NCBI RefSeq assembly: GCF_044326205.1
Contig: NZ_JBIRCY010000004.1
Coordinates: forward strand, 124,001-188,000
Length of the DNA stretch: 64,000 nucleotides
Direction of reading: 5' to 3'
DNA from: Kumtagia sp044326205
Lineage (GTDB): Bacteria > Pseudomonadota > Alphaproteobacteria > Rhizobiales > Rhizobiaceae
Positions within the stretch are counted from its first letter, which is position 1, and each line of letters starts with the position of its first letter. Made by a program: the position numbers and the translations under genes. The notes under the pieces are model-generated. The model did no database searches. It had not been told where the DNA came from and saw only the letters and a list, made by a program, of their open reading frames with translations. Shown one piece after another: positions 16,313-24,882 of this stretch.

Positions 16313-17396
16313 CGCCTTCCACCGGCAGCGGATACGCGCCCTTCGTCCCGCGCCAATGGGCTGCGGCGAAGCCGAGCACGATCAGCGCAAGGCCCTGATG
16401 CGTCAGCGCGGCGTGCAGATTGACCTGCGTCAGCAGCGTGGCGACGCCTACCGCCGCCTGCAGCAGGACCAGATGGAAAAGCACCAATGCCCGGCGGGCA
16501 TGCGTGGTCCTGGGCAGCGCCCGTCGTGTGGCGATCATGTGCCACAGCGCCGCGGCAAGCACGACATAGGCGCCGAGCCGGTGGATAAACTGCACGGTCT
16601 TGGGGTTTTCGACGAGGTTGCGGCAGATCGGTTCGATGATGAACAGGTCGCCCGGGATGATGCTGCCATCCATCAGCGGCCAGGTGTTGTAGCTCAATCC
16701 CGCATCGAGCCCGGCGACCAGTCCGCCAAGAAATATCTGGAACAGCACCAAAAGCACCAGAATGCCGGCAAAACGCCGCGTCGCCCGGTCGGCGGGCGGG
16801 GCCGAATGCGGCGCCAGCCCGCGCGCCACCAGCATGGTCGCGGTGAAGATCATCGAGGCGACGGTCAAGTGTACGGCGAGCCAGGCCGGGTTGACGCTCG
16901 TGCGGCCGGTCAGCCCCGAGGCGACCATCAGCCAGCCGATGACGCCCTGAAGGCCGCCGAGCAGGAAGATTCCGATGAGTTTCGGCGGCAGCCCACGCTC
17001 CAGCCGCCGCGTCACCCAGAAAAAGGCGAAAGGCAGCGCGAAAAAGATCACACCGGCCCAGCGCGCCAGCAGCCGGTGCGCCCACTCCCACCAGAAGATG
17101 CGCTTGAAGCCCACAAGATCCATGTCGGCGTTCAGTTCCTTGAACTGCGGGATCTGCTGATACTTCAGGAACTCATCCTGCCATTCCGCCTCGCTGAGCG
17201 GCGGGATGACGCCGTGGATCGGCTTCCACTCGGTGATCGACAGGCCGGACTCGGTGAGCCTAGTGGCGCCGCCGACCACGATAACGGCGAAAATCACCAC
17301 CAGCGCCACGTAGAGCCAGCCACGCACAAGAGCGCGGTTGCGCAGCAGCCGGGCGCGGTCGATGGCGGGGGTGTCAGTAAGAGGAATTGCGGTCAT
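16296..17396 (-). CDS. ctaA: Heme A synthase (COX15/CtaA family)
   Basis: This 366-residue integral membrane protein has about eight helices. VVGGATRLTESGLSITEWKP is the COX15 signature. FWWEWAHRLLARWAGV and AVHLTVASMIF supply heme-ligand histidines, with further His in FIHRLGAYVV and ALTHQGLAL. The enzyme oxidises the heme O methyl group to give heme A for cytochrome aa3 oxidase. The long, type-2 form is typical of alphaproteobacteria and mitochondria. The ATG is at 17396. It is divergent from the DUF2842 gene, which is often found close to ctaA in this order of bacteria. Confidence 0.96.
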   Translation of the reverse strand: MTAIPLTDTPAIDRARLLRNRALVRGWLYVALVVIFAVIVVGGATRLTESGLSITEWKPIHGVIPPLSEAEWQDEFLKYQQIPQFKELNADMDLVGFKRIFWWEWAHRLLARWAGVIFFALPFAFFWVTRRLERGLPPKLIGIFLLGGLQGVIGWLMVASGLTGRTSVNPAWLAVHLTVASMIFTATMLVARGLAPHSAPPADRATRRFAGILVLLVLFQIFLGGLVAGLDAGLSYNTWPLMDGSIIPGDLFIIEPICRNLVENPKTVQFIHRLGAYVVLAAALWHMIATRRALPRTTHARRALVLFHLVLLQAAVGVATLLTQVNLHAALTHQGLALIVLGFAAAHWRGTKGAYPLPVEGVRGQA

Positions 17397-17557
17397 CGGC
17401 GGAAGATCCGGCCTCGATTTTTCGCTGGATTGGTGGACCAGCGGGCCGTGGCATGCAAGCCGGCTTCACGCGACACGCGGTCGCGTGCGCGGTCCGGCAT
17501 CAGCCTTCTGTTGCGTCCGGCTGCCTGCCGGCCTATCGGAAAGCACAAGGAGCCGAC

Positions 17558-17767
17558 ATGCCGATCCGTCTCAAAAAACTCATCGGTGCGATCCTGCTGG
17601 TCGCCCTCGTCATCGTCTACGCGCTGGTCGCCACGATGATCGCGGTGGCGCAGCTTTCCGAATCCGGACCTCTGGTGCATCTCGCCTTCTTCCTGATCGG
17701 CGGGCTGGTGTGGATCCTGCCCGCCATGGGCATCATCAAATGGATGATGCTGCCGCCGAAACCCTGA
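17558..17767 (+). CDS. DUF2842 small membrane protein
   Basis: This 69-residue protein has two transmembrane helices (GAILLVALVIVYALVATMIA and LAFFLIGGLVWILPAMGIIKW) and a basic start, MPIRLKK. Size, helix placement and the end IKWMMLPPKP match the alphaproteobacterial DUF2842 family, whose role is unknown. The ATG at 17558 has AAGGAG five bases upstream, which sets the start despite a longer open frame. It is divergent from ctaA with 161 nt between starts. That suggests, but does not prove, a link with oxidase maturation. Confidence 0.85.
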   Translation: MPIRLKKLIGAILLVALVIVYALVATMIAVAQLSESGPLVHLAFFLIGGLVWILPAMGIIKWMMLPPKP

Positions 17768-17951
17768 CGGCGGGTCGTTTTCACGCTGTCCTTCGTTTGA
17801 GCCGTCGGACAACATGTCCCGCCCGCATGCTCCTGATCAACGAAATCCCGGCGTCGAGCATTCCTTCACCTTTTCCGTCTAGGATCTGGCGGTCGTGGAG
17901 CGCCACGACGCGGAGCCAATCTTGCCATGCTTGCGCGCGAAGGATCGAAGG

Positions 17952-19175
17952 ATGGCTGACGCCGTGATGGCGGCACAGGTTCCGCCAGGCGCCTCGCTTT
18001 TGGCGACGCGCAGCAGCGCGCCTGCGGCCGACATCCGGATTTCCAGCGCTTCAGCCGACGCGCTGGCGCAACACGAAACGCTTGCTTCCAAGGGCATTTG
18101 CGCGCCGGCCCAATCCTTTGCCTGGGTCAGCGCCTGGATCGCCACGGCCGCTCCGGATTGTGTCTTTGCGACCATCGTAGAAGCGGGCGAGCCCGTCTTA
18201 TCGCTGGCCCTGGAAGTGGTCCGCAAGGGTCCGTGCCGCATCGCCCGCTTCATGGGCGGCACCCACGCCAACGGCAATTTCGCGCTCGCTTCGCCCGGCT
18301 GGCTGTCCGGCGAAAGGCCAACCGAGATCAATGCGCTCGTGGCGTCGATTGGCCGTGCCCGGCCGGACATCGACGTACTCGTGCTGGAGCGCCTGCTGCC
18401 GGATAGTAACGGCCTCGCCAACCCCTTGCTCGGCCTTCCGCACATCAACAGCCCGAACATCTCGCTTGCGGTCGATCTCGAAGGCGGCTTCTCCAAGCTG
18501 GTCGCGGGACCGAGCGGCAAGCGGAAACGCAAGAAACACCGCACCCAGGCGCGCAAATACGAGACCGCCGGCGGTTTCCGCCGCATCGAGGCGCGGTCGC
18601 CCGAAGAGGTCGACCGGCTGCTCGACGCCTTCTTCGCCATGAAGGCCGCGCGCTTCCGAAAAGCCGGCATTATCAATGTTTTCGCTGAGGGGGAGGTGCA
18701 AAAATTCTTCCGAAAACTGTTTCGCGACGCGCTGCCGCTCGTCCCAAAACCATTCGCCCTGCATGGGCTGGAAGTCGGCGGCAAGCTGCGTGCCGTCACC
18801 GGGTCCAGCCTTTCGGGGCAACGGCTGATCTGCGAATTCGGCTCCATCGCGGACGACGAGATGATGGTCGCCAGCCCCGGAGAGTTCCTGTTCTTTGAGA
18901 ACATCCGGGAGGCCTGCGAGCAAGGTCTCACGATCTACGATTTCAGCGTCGGCGACGAACTCTACAAGCGGCTCTGGTGCGACATCGAAATCCAGCATCT
19001 CGACGTGCTGGCGCCGCTGACCGTCAAGGGGCGGCTGCTTGCCGGCTCGATGCGGCTGACCGCCGGGTTGAAGGCGTACATCAAGCACAACCCGACAATC
19101 TGGCGGGTCACCAAGGCGCTGCGCAGGCGCACGATCGGCAAGAAACCCGCCGGTCTTGTTTCCGACGACGATTGA
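17952..19175 (+). CDS. GNAT-fold protein of the CelD/BcsL type
   Basis: This 407-residue protein has a central Acetyltransf_6 (GNAT-like) domain. A basic stretch KRKRKKHRTQARKYE marks the linker, then PEEVDRLLDAFFAMKAARFRK, and FALHGLEVGGKLRAVTGS with GLTIYDFSVGDELYKRLWCD near the end. The family occurs in cellulose and exopolysaccharide clusters, where it is thought to acetylate or otherwise modify sugar precursors. The ATG at 17952 follows GAAGG; a GTG at 17895 adds 19 residues without support. Its stop lies 3 nt from the end of the convergent co-polymerase gene. Placement at the edge of the polysaccharide locus supports the role. Confidence 0.82.
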   Translation: MADAVMAAQVPPGASLLATRSSAPAADIRISSASADALAQHETLASKGICAPAQSFAWVSAWIATAAPDCVFATIVEAGEPVLSLALEVVRKGPCRIARFMGGTHANGNFALASPGWLSGERPTEINALVASIGRARPDIDVLVLERLLPDSNGLANPLLGLPHINSPNISLAVDLEGGFSKLVAGPSGKRKRKKHRTQARKYETAGGFRRIEARSPEEVDRLLDAFFAMKAARFRKAGIINVFAEGEVQKFFRKLFRDALPLVPKPFALHGLEVGGKLRAVTGSSLSGQRLICEFGSIADDEMMVASPGEFLFFENIREACEQGLTIYDFSVGDELYKRLWCDIEIQHLDVLAPLTVKGRLLAGSMRLTAGLKAYIKHNPTIWRVTKALRRRTIGKKPAGLVSDDD

Positions 19176-19178
19176 CCG

Positions 19179-21278
19179 TCAAGCGGCCGTGCGGTCCGGC
19201 TCGTGCGGATTGGCGTAGTCCGCCGGCGTAACCAGCGTCAGTCCCTCGTACCCCTTGGCGGCAAGGTCGTCACGAGCGGCGAGCACGCTTTCAGCCGGGT
19301 CGATGACGCTTACCAGAACCTCGGTGCCTTCCGAGACCAGCCGGCGGATGCTTTCCGCGCCCGCCGGGCCGCATTCGACGATGACCACGTCATAGGCGGC
19401 TGACAGCGTATCCATGATCGCCGGCAGCCGGTCCACCGAGCGCATGGCCTTGTGCTGGTCGGCGGTGCCGACAGGGATCACATGGCAATCGGAATAAAGG
19501 TCGGAATGGATGACGTCGACAAACTTTGCATCACCTGCCAGGAGATCGGTGATGCCGGAAAGCTCTTCGTCGCCCAGCATCGGACGCGACGCCGCGCCCA
19601 TCGCGGTCAGGTCGACCAGCAGCACCCGCAGCCCGGCGTCCGCGACGTCGCGCGCCACCATGACGGCGCTGGCCGCCGCCTCGTCGCCTTCCGGCGAGAC
19701 GAACAGTGCGCGGGAGGCGCCGCCGGCGATCAGCATCTCGGCCGCCTCATGCGCCGACAACTCGCCATGGCGCGGCCCTTCGTCGACCCCGTCGCTCTCC
19801 AATTCCGCGGCCGGCATCTCGGCCGGCGCCGGCTCCGGCATGTGAATCTGTTCGACGGGTTCGAAATACGCACCTTCGGCCGGCCGCATGGCGCGCCCGG
19901 AAAACAGCTCGCGCAGCAGGATGCCGATGGCCATCAGCAAGATCGAGGCGGCGAAAGCTGCGCCGACGATCGGCACGATCTTCGGGAAATAGGGATCGAC
20001 CGGTACAACGGCGCGCGAGAAGATGCGCGCATCGGCCGGCAGATAATCGCCATCGCGCCGCGACGCCGCCTCGCGGTAGCGGGTCAGGTAGGATTCGAGC
20101 AATTCGCGCTGCGCTGCCGCCTCGCGCTCCAGCGCCCGCAATTCGACCTCCTTCTCGCCGACACGCGACGATTCGGCCTTGAGCCGGTTCAGATCGGCGA
20201 CCAGTTGCTCTTCGCGCAACTTGGCGGCCTCGGCGGTGTTCGACAAGCCCCGGAGAATCTTCTCCGCTTCGGCGGTAACCTGACGATCGAGGTCCGCAAG
20301 CTGCGACCGCATCGCGCGGATGCGCGGGTGGTTGTCCAGAAGCGTGGTCGAGAGATCGGCAATATCCGCCCGCAACTGCACCTGCCGCTCGCGCAGGCGC
20401 TGGATCAGGTCGGACGAGATCACGTCCGGAAACGAATCGAGCGACACGCCGTTGCGCAGCGCGAGGCGCACGCTTTCGGCATTGGCCTCGGCGGCCGCGC
20501 GGTTGGCGCGCGTGCGCGACAGCTCCGTCGACAGTTCGGCGAGTTGCTGGGTGGCGAGCGCGGAGTTGTTCTGGCCGATCAGAAGGTCGGACTGCGAGCG
20601 ATAGGCGGCGACCCGCGCCTCTGCTTCCTTGACCCGCGCCGTCAGCGCCTGGATTTCCGGCTCCAGCCACTCGGTCGCGGCAGTGTTGGACTGAAGTTTT
20701 GCATCGCGGCTGAACTGCAGATAGGCATCGGCGATGGCGTTCGGGACGGCGGCGGCGAGTTTCGGGTCTTCCGAGGAAAACTCGATCGCGATGACGCGCG
20801 AATTCTCGACGCGGTAGACCTTCAGCTTCTCGCGAAAAGCTTCCAGCACCCGCTCTTCGGCCGGGATCTCGCCGGGATCGCTCTTCAGGCCGGCAAGCAC
20901 CAGTAGCCGCGTAAACATGGACTGCCCCGCCGCGGCGTCGAACTCCGGCAGGCTGGCGAAGTTGAACTTCTTCGCGACCTGCGCCAGCAGGTCGGTCGAG
21001 GTGATCACCTCGACCTGGCTGAGTACACCCTCCTGATCGAGCATCTGCCCGCTGCCGGCATCCTGCCCGTCGGGGCGGGTGAACACCGATTCGCGGGTCT
21101 CGATCAGCAACCTTGTCTCCGCCTTGTAATAAGGCGTGGCGAGCGAGGCGAGCACGAACGCCACGGCCGAGACCACGATGGCGACCAGCAGGATGCGCTT
21201 CCAGGCCTTCGCCATGCTGGCAAAAAGCCTACCGAGGTCGACATCGACATCCCTGGCGCTCGAATTCACGGCTGACAT
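19179..21278 (-). CDS. Wzz/ExoP-type polysaccharide co-polymerase with degenerate kinase domain
   Basis: This 699-residue inner-membrane protein has a TM1 near residues 28-50 and a Wzz domain with ATPYYKAETRLLI. A long periplasmic coiled coil (about 190-400, rich in Ala, Glu, Arg and Leu) follows, and TM2 lies near 430-454 with a preceding proline-rich segment (VPVDPYFPKIVP). The cytoplasmic C-terminal part has the layout of a bacterial tyrosine kinase. Where the Walker A loop should be it reads SPEGDEAAAS, with no GKS/T. Walker A' (VLLVDLTAMG) and Walker B (VVIVECGP) positions remain recognisable, and the C-terminal Tyr cluster is missing. It controls chain length and export but probably does not autophosphorylate. 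It is divergent from the Wza-like gene. Confidence 0.9.
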   Translation of the reverse strand: MSAVNSSARDVDVDLGRLFASMAKAWKRILLVAIVVSAVAFVLASLATPYYKAETRLLIETRESVFTRPDGQDAGSGQMLDQEGVLSQVEVITSTDLLAQVAKKFNFASLPEFDAAAGQSMFTRLLVLAGLKSDPGEIPAEERVLEAFREKLKVYRVENSRVIAIEFSSEDPKLAAAVPNAIADAYLQFSRDAKLQSNTAATEWLEPEIQALTARVKEAEARVAAYRSQSDLLIGQNNSALATQQLAELSTELSRTRANRAAAEANAESVRLALRNGVSLDSFPDVISSDLIQRLRERQVQLRADIADLSTTLLDNHPRIRAMRSQLADLDRQVTAEAEKILRGLSNTAEAAKLREEQLVADLNRLKAESSRVGEKEVELRALEREAAAQRELLESYLTRYREAASRRDGDYLPADARIFSRAVVPVDPYFPKIVPIVGAAFAASILLMAIGILLRELFSGRAMRPAEGAYFEPVEQIHMPEPAPAEMPAAELESDGVDEGPRHGELSAHEAAEMLIAGGASRALFVSPEGDEAAASAVMVARDVADAGLRVLLVDLTAMGAASRPMLGDEELSGITDLLAGDAKFVDVIHSDLYSDCHVIPVGTADQHKAMRSVDRLPAIMDTLSAAYDVVIVECGPAGAESIRRLVSEGTEVLVSVIDPAESVLAARDDLAAKGYEGLTLVTPADYANPHEPDRTAA

Positions 21279-21517
21279 ACGTCCACTCCGACTCCGCGTC
21301 AGGAAACGACCGTAAAGAAGTATGGTAACTCAGCCGTTAAGATATGGGATGGATGGCGCGTTGGCCACCGCCTGTCCGGGGCTCCTCGCATACGCAAAAT
21401 GCCCCGCCCGGCTTGGTCTTCATGGACCGCCTTTACGCCGTGTTAACCCTAACCATTCGATAACGGCTGACATCCGAATGCGCCTGAAGGTTAAGGCGCT
21501 GACCGAGGGTAGTTCGT

Positions 21518-22081
21518 GTGGCCATGAAGACCTCCATCATCTCCGTGTTGGCGCTGGCACTGGCCATCGGCGGCTGCTCGGGCTACCGCCCTACCCCGTC
21601 GGGCTTTTATGCCGTGTTGAACCAGCCGTACCGGCTGGGCGCGGGCGACCGTGTCCGCGTCACCGTCTTCGAACAGGACAGCCTGACCAACACTTACAGC
21701 GTCAACTCCGCTGGCTACATTGCCTTTCCGCTGGTAGGCCCGGTGCCGGCGCGCGGGCGTTCGGTGGAGGAACTGGAAGGCGCGCTCGCCGCCAAGCTGC
21801 GCGAGGGATTCCTCCGCGACCCCGACGTGTCGGTGGAGGTCGACCAGTACCGCCCGGTCTTCGTCATGGGCGAGGTGGGCGCCGCCGGCCAATATTCCTA
21901 CGTTCCCGGCCTCACCGTCCAGAAGGCCGTGGCAATGGCAGGCGGTTTCACGCCCCGCGCCAATCAGGGTACCGTCGACATCACCCGCGACATCAATGGA
22001 AAAGTCATGACCGGACGCGTCATCACCTCGGATCCGCTGATGCCGGGCGACACGGTCTATGTGCGTGAACGCCTGTTCTGA
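21518..22081 (+). CDS. Outer-membrane polysaccharide export lipoprotein (Wza/ExoF/GumB-like)
   Basis: This 187-residue protein has a lipoprotein signal (hydrophobic core, then IGGC-S lipobox at about residue 21). The Poly_export domain follows with PYRLGAGDRVRVTVFEQDSL and GYIAFPLVGPVPARG. An SLBB-like domain reads VFVMGEVGAAGQYSYVPGLTVQKAVAMAGGFT. It is short compared with Wza (about 380) and close to GumB/ExoF length. The start is a GTG at 21518, with GAGGG 8 nt upstream; an ATG two codons later (21524) is the alternative. It heads a run of same-strand genes (GT4, WcaJ-like, Wzy-like). The 239-nt region to the co-polymerase start would hold both promoters. Confidence 0.92.
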   Translation: MAMKTSIISVLALALAIGGCSGYRPTPSGFYAVLNQPYRLGAGDRVRVTVFEQDSLTNTYSVNSAGYIAFPLVGPVPARGRSVEELEGALAAKLREGFLRDPDVSVEVDQYRPVFVMGEVGAAGQYSYVPGLTVQKAVAMAGGFTPRANQGTVDITRDINGKVMTGRVITSDPLMPGDTVYVRERLF

Positions 22082-22098
22082 CCGAGCGACGCGGCCCC

Positions 22099-23229
22099 GT
22101 GACCCCACCCCTACGGATCGTCCACTGTTTCCGGTCACCGGTCGGCGGAATCTTCCGGCATGTCCGGGACCTGACCGAGGCGCAGGTTGCCGCGGGGCAC
22201 AAGGTCGGCATCGTGTGCGATTCCAAGACCGGCGGCGAATTCGAGGAAAAACTGTTCGCCGGGATGATGGACCAGTTGGCACTCGGCATTCATCGAACCC
22301 CGATACAGCGGCATATCGGCCCCGGCGACGTCGCCGGGGCGTGGAGAACATTCACGATCATCAAGGAATTGCAGCCGAACGTCATACACGGCCACGGCGC
22401 CAAGGGTGGCGTCTATGCCCGACTGTTCGGCTCACTGTTGCGGGTTTCCAGGTCTCGCGTAGCCCGCCTCTACTCACCGCATGGCGGCAGCCTGCATTAC
22501 GACGAGAACACGGCGACGGGAAAGGTGTTCTTCCTGCTGGAGCGGCTGATGGGGAGTTTCACCGACCATCTGCTGTTCGTCTCGGACTATGAGAGGCGCG
22601 CCTATCGCAAGAAGGTCGGCGAGCCGCCGATCCCCAACACGCTGGTCTATAACGGTTTGCGCGCCCCGGAATTCATCCCGGTTGCCGCCGCGGACAATGC
22701 CGCCGATTTCCTCTACATCGGCATGATGCGCGACCTGAAAGGCCCCGATCTCTTCATCGACGCGCTCGCCCAGGTCGAGATGCGCACCGGGCGGACGGTG
22801 ACGGCCGAGATGGTCGGCGACGGCGACGATCTGCCGAAATATCGCGAGCAGGTGGCGCGGCTGGGACTGTCGGAGCGCGTCCGCTTCCATCCGCCGATGA
22901 CGGCCCGCGAGGCTTTTTCGCTGGCGCGGACCATCGTCGTGCCGTCGCGCGCCGAGGCGATGCCCTACATCGTGCTCGAAGCGCTGGCCGCCGGCAAGCC
23001 GATGGTGGCGACGGCGGTGGGCGGCATTCCGGAGATATTCGGCCCCGATTCGCCGGCGCTCGTCGCTCCCGACGCGGCCGAGATCGCCGGAAAAATGGTG
23101 CAGGCGCTGACTGAGCCCGAAGCCTTCGCCGCGCTGATGCCCTCTGGAGAAGAATTGCGCGCCCGCTTTGGCGCCGACGTGATGGCGGCGCGTATAGAAC
23201 AAGCCTATCGCGAGACGCTCGCCGCGTAA
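22099..23229 (+). CDS. Glycosyltransferase family 4 (GT-B fold)
   Basis: This 376-residue cytoplasmic glycosyltransferase has an N-terminal acceptor domain opening with RIVHCFRSPVGGIFRHVRDL, including the G-rich loop. Its C-terminal Glycos_transf_1 domain has FLYIGMMRDLKGPDLFIDAL, AEMVGDGDDLPKYREQ, and the EX7E-like nucleotide-sugar segment SRAEAMPYIVLEALAAGKPMVATAVGGIPE. Donor and acceptor sugars are not readable. The start is a GTG at 22099, 17 nt after the Wza-like stop. It is followed after 117 nt by the priming transferase. It is the only classical glycosyltransferase in the locus, so more sugars must be added by enzymes encoded elsewhere. Confidence 0.92.
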   Translation: MTPPLRIVHCFRSPVGGIFRHVRDLTEAQVAAGHKVGIVCDSKTGGEFEEKLFAGMMDQLALGIHRTPIQRHIGPGDVAGAWRTFTIIKELQPNVIHGHGAKGGVYARLFGSLLRVSRSRVARLYSPHGGSLHYDENTATGKVFFLLERLMGSFTDHLLFVSDYERRAYRKKVGEPPIPNTLVYNGLRAPEFIPVAAADNAADFLYIGMMRDLKGPDLFIDALAQVEMRTGRTVTAEMVGDGDDLPKYREQVARLGLSERVRFHPPMTAREAFSLARTIVVPSRAEAMPYIVLEALAAGKPMVATAVGGIPEIFGPDSPALVAPDAAEIAGKMVQALTEPEAFAALMPSGEELRARFGADVMAARIEQAYRETLAA

Positions 23230-23346
23230 GTCCTGTGCATGATCGCCATTGCCATTCGCGTTGCGGTTGCTCAAACTGTCGGAGCGACTTCAAGGGATTG
23301 TTAGGTCCGGACCGCTAAGGTCGGGCAAATCCTCGCGGACATTGCA

Positions 23347-24882
23347 ATGGCAAAGATGGATCCCGCCGAGCGCTTCTCGCCGGACGCCGTACGTAAGGCT
23401 GACGGCGGCGAGAAGAAGCCGGCCAATGTGAAACTCGGCAAGATCGCGCAGCAGGTGGCCGCGCAGTACCGGCGCGATACCATGTCGCCGGTCATGGTCG
23501 CCGGCGTGCTGCGGTTGGTCGAGTTCGCGATCCTCTTCATCTCCGGCATGACGATCTTCGCCTATTATGTCGGCTTTTCCACCCCGCTCTACTGGCATTA
23601 TCCGCTGATCATCGCCGGTGTCTCGCTGGCCACCGTCGTCGGTCTGGAGTTCTTCGACTGCTATCAGGTGCCGGCGTTGATGCGGCCGAGCCGCTATGTC
23701 GGCCGCATGGCTCTGGTATGGGCCGGCGCCTTCGCGGTCGTTGCCACCACCGGTTTCCTGTTCAAGATCTCCGAGGATTTTTCACGTTTGCTGTTCGGCC
23801 TGTGGTTCGTCGCCGGGCTTGGCCTCCTGGTGGTGGTGCGGATGATCATGGCGCGGATGATCCGGCGCTGGGCTCGCAACGGGCGCATGGAGCGCCGCGC
23901 GGTGATCGTCGGCGGCGGCAAGGCCGCCGAGGGCCTGATCCGCTCGATCGAGCAGCAGCCCTACAACGACATCCGCATCTGCGGCATCTTCGACGACCGC
24001 GACGACAAGCGCTCACCGCCGATCGTCGCCGGCTACCCGAAACTCGGCAACATCGCCGAACTGATCGAGTTCGCGCGCATCGCCCGCATCGACATGCTGA
24101 TCGTGTCGCTGCCGCTCACCGCCGAAAGCCGGGTGCTGTCGCTGTTGAAGAAGCTGTGGGTGCTGCCGGTCGACATCCGCTTGTCCGCCCACAACAACCA
24201 GTTGCAGTTCCGGCCGCGCTCCTATTCCTTCATCGGCTCGGTGCCGCTGCTCGACATATTCGACAAGCCGATCAACGACTGGGATTCGGTCGCCAAGCGG
24301 GCGTTCGACATCGTCTTCTCGATCATCGGCATCATCGTGTTCTCGCCGGTCATGCTGGCGACGGCCATCGCCATAAAACTCGACAGCAAGGGGCCGGTGA
24401 TCTTCAAGCAGAAGCGCCACGGCTTCAACAATGAGGAGGTCGAGGTCTTCAAGTTCCGCTCGATGTATGCCGAGCAGTCCGACCCGACGGCCAAGAAGAC
24501 CGTGACCAAGAACGATCCGCGCGTCACCCGCGTCGGACGTTTCATCCGAAAGACCTCGATCGACGAGCTACCGCAGTTCTTCAACGCGCTGTTCGGCAGC
24601 CTGTCGCTAGTCGGCCCGCGTCCGCATGCCGTCGCCGCGCAGTCGCACAACCTGCTCTACACCGAGGTCGTCGACGGCTATTTCGCCCGCCACCGCGTCA
24701 AGCCGGGCGTCACCGGCTGGGCGCAGATCAACGGCTGGCGCGGCGAGATGGACACCGACGAGAAGATCAAGATGCGCACCGAATACGACCTCTTTTACAT
24801 CGAGAACTGGTCGCTCTGGCTCGATCTGAAGATTCTCGTGCTGACGCCTGTCCGGCTGCTCAATACGGAAAACGCCTATTGA
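23347..24882 (+). CDS. Undecaprenyl-phosphate sugar-phosphotransferase (WcaJ-like, priming enzyme)
   Basis: This 511-residue protein has four or five N-terminal membrane helices (about residues 50-180). A Rossmann-like CoA_binding_3 segment, RRAVIVGGGKAAEGLIRS, follows. The C-terminal bacterial sugar transferase domain begins at KRAFDIVFSIIGIIVFSPVM, with GPVIFKQKRHGFNNEEVEVF, RKTSIDELPQF and RHRVKPGVTGWAQINGW. It transfers a sugar-1-phosphate, commonly glucose, onto undecaprenyl phosphate to begin repeat-unit assembly at the inner membrane. Its stop overlaps the next start by four bases (TTGA), showing translational coupling to the polymerase/ligase gene. Confidence 0.94.
   Translation: MAKMDPAERFSPDAVRKADGGEKKPANVKLGKIAQQVAAQYRRDTMSPVMVAGVLRLVEFAILFISGMTIFAYYVGFSTPLYWHYPLIIAGVSLATVVGLEFFDCYQVPALMRPSRYVGRMALVWAGAFAVVATTGFLFKISEDFSRLLFGLWFVAGLGLLVVVRMIMARMIRRWARNGRMERRAVIVGGGKAAEGLIRSIEQQPYNDIRICGIFDDRDDKRSPPIVAGYPKLGNIAELIEFARIARIDMLIVSLPLTAESRVLSLLKKLWVLPVDIRLSAHNNQLQFRPRSYSFIGSVPLLDIFDKPINDWDSVAKRAFDIVFSIIGIIVFSPVMLATAIAIKLDSKGPVIFKQKRHGFNNEEVEVFKFRSMYAEQSDPTAKKTVTKNDPRVTRVGRFIRKTSIDELPQFFNALFGSLSLVGPRPHAVAAQSHNLLYTEVVDGYFARHRVKPGVTGWAQINGWRGEMDTDEKIKMRTEYDLFYIENWSLWLDLKILVLTPVRLLNTENAY

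Noticed and set aside
15894..17639. A 581-codon plus-strand frame spanning the kinase-like gene, ctaA and the following gap
   Set aside because: It crosses two genes with clear homology in other frames, and its composition is Arg/Gln/His-rich shadow sequence.
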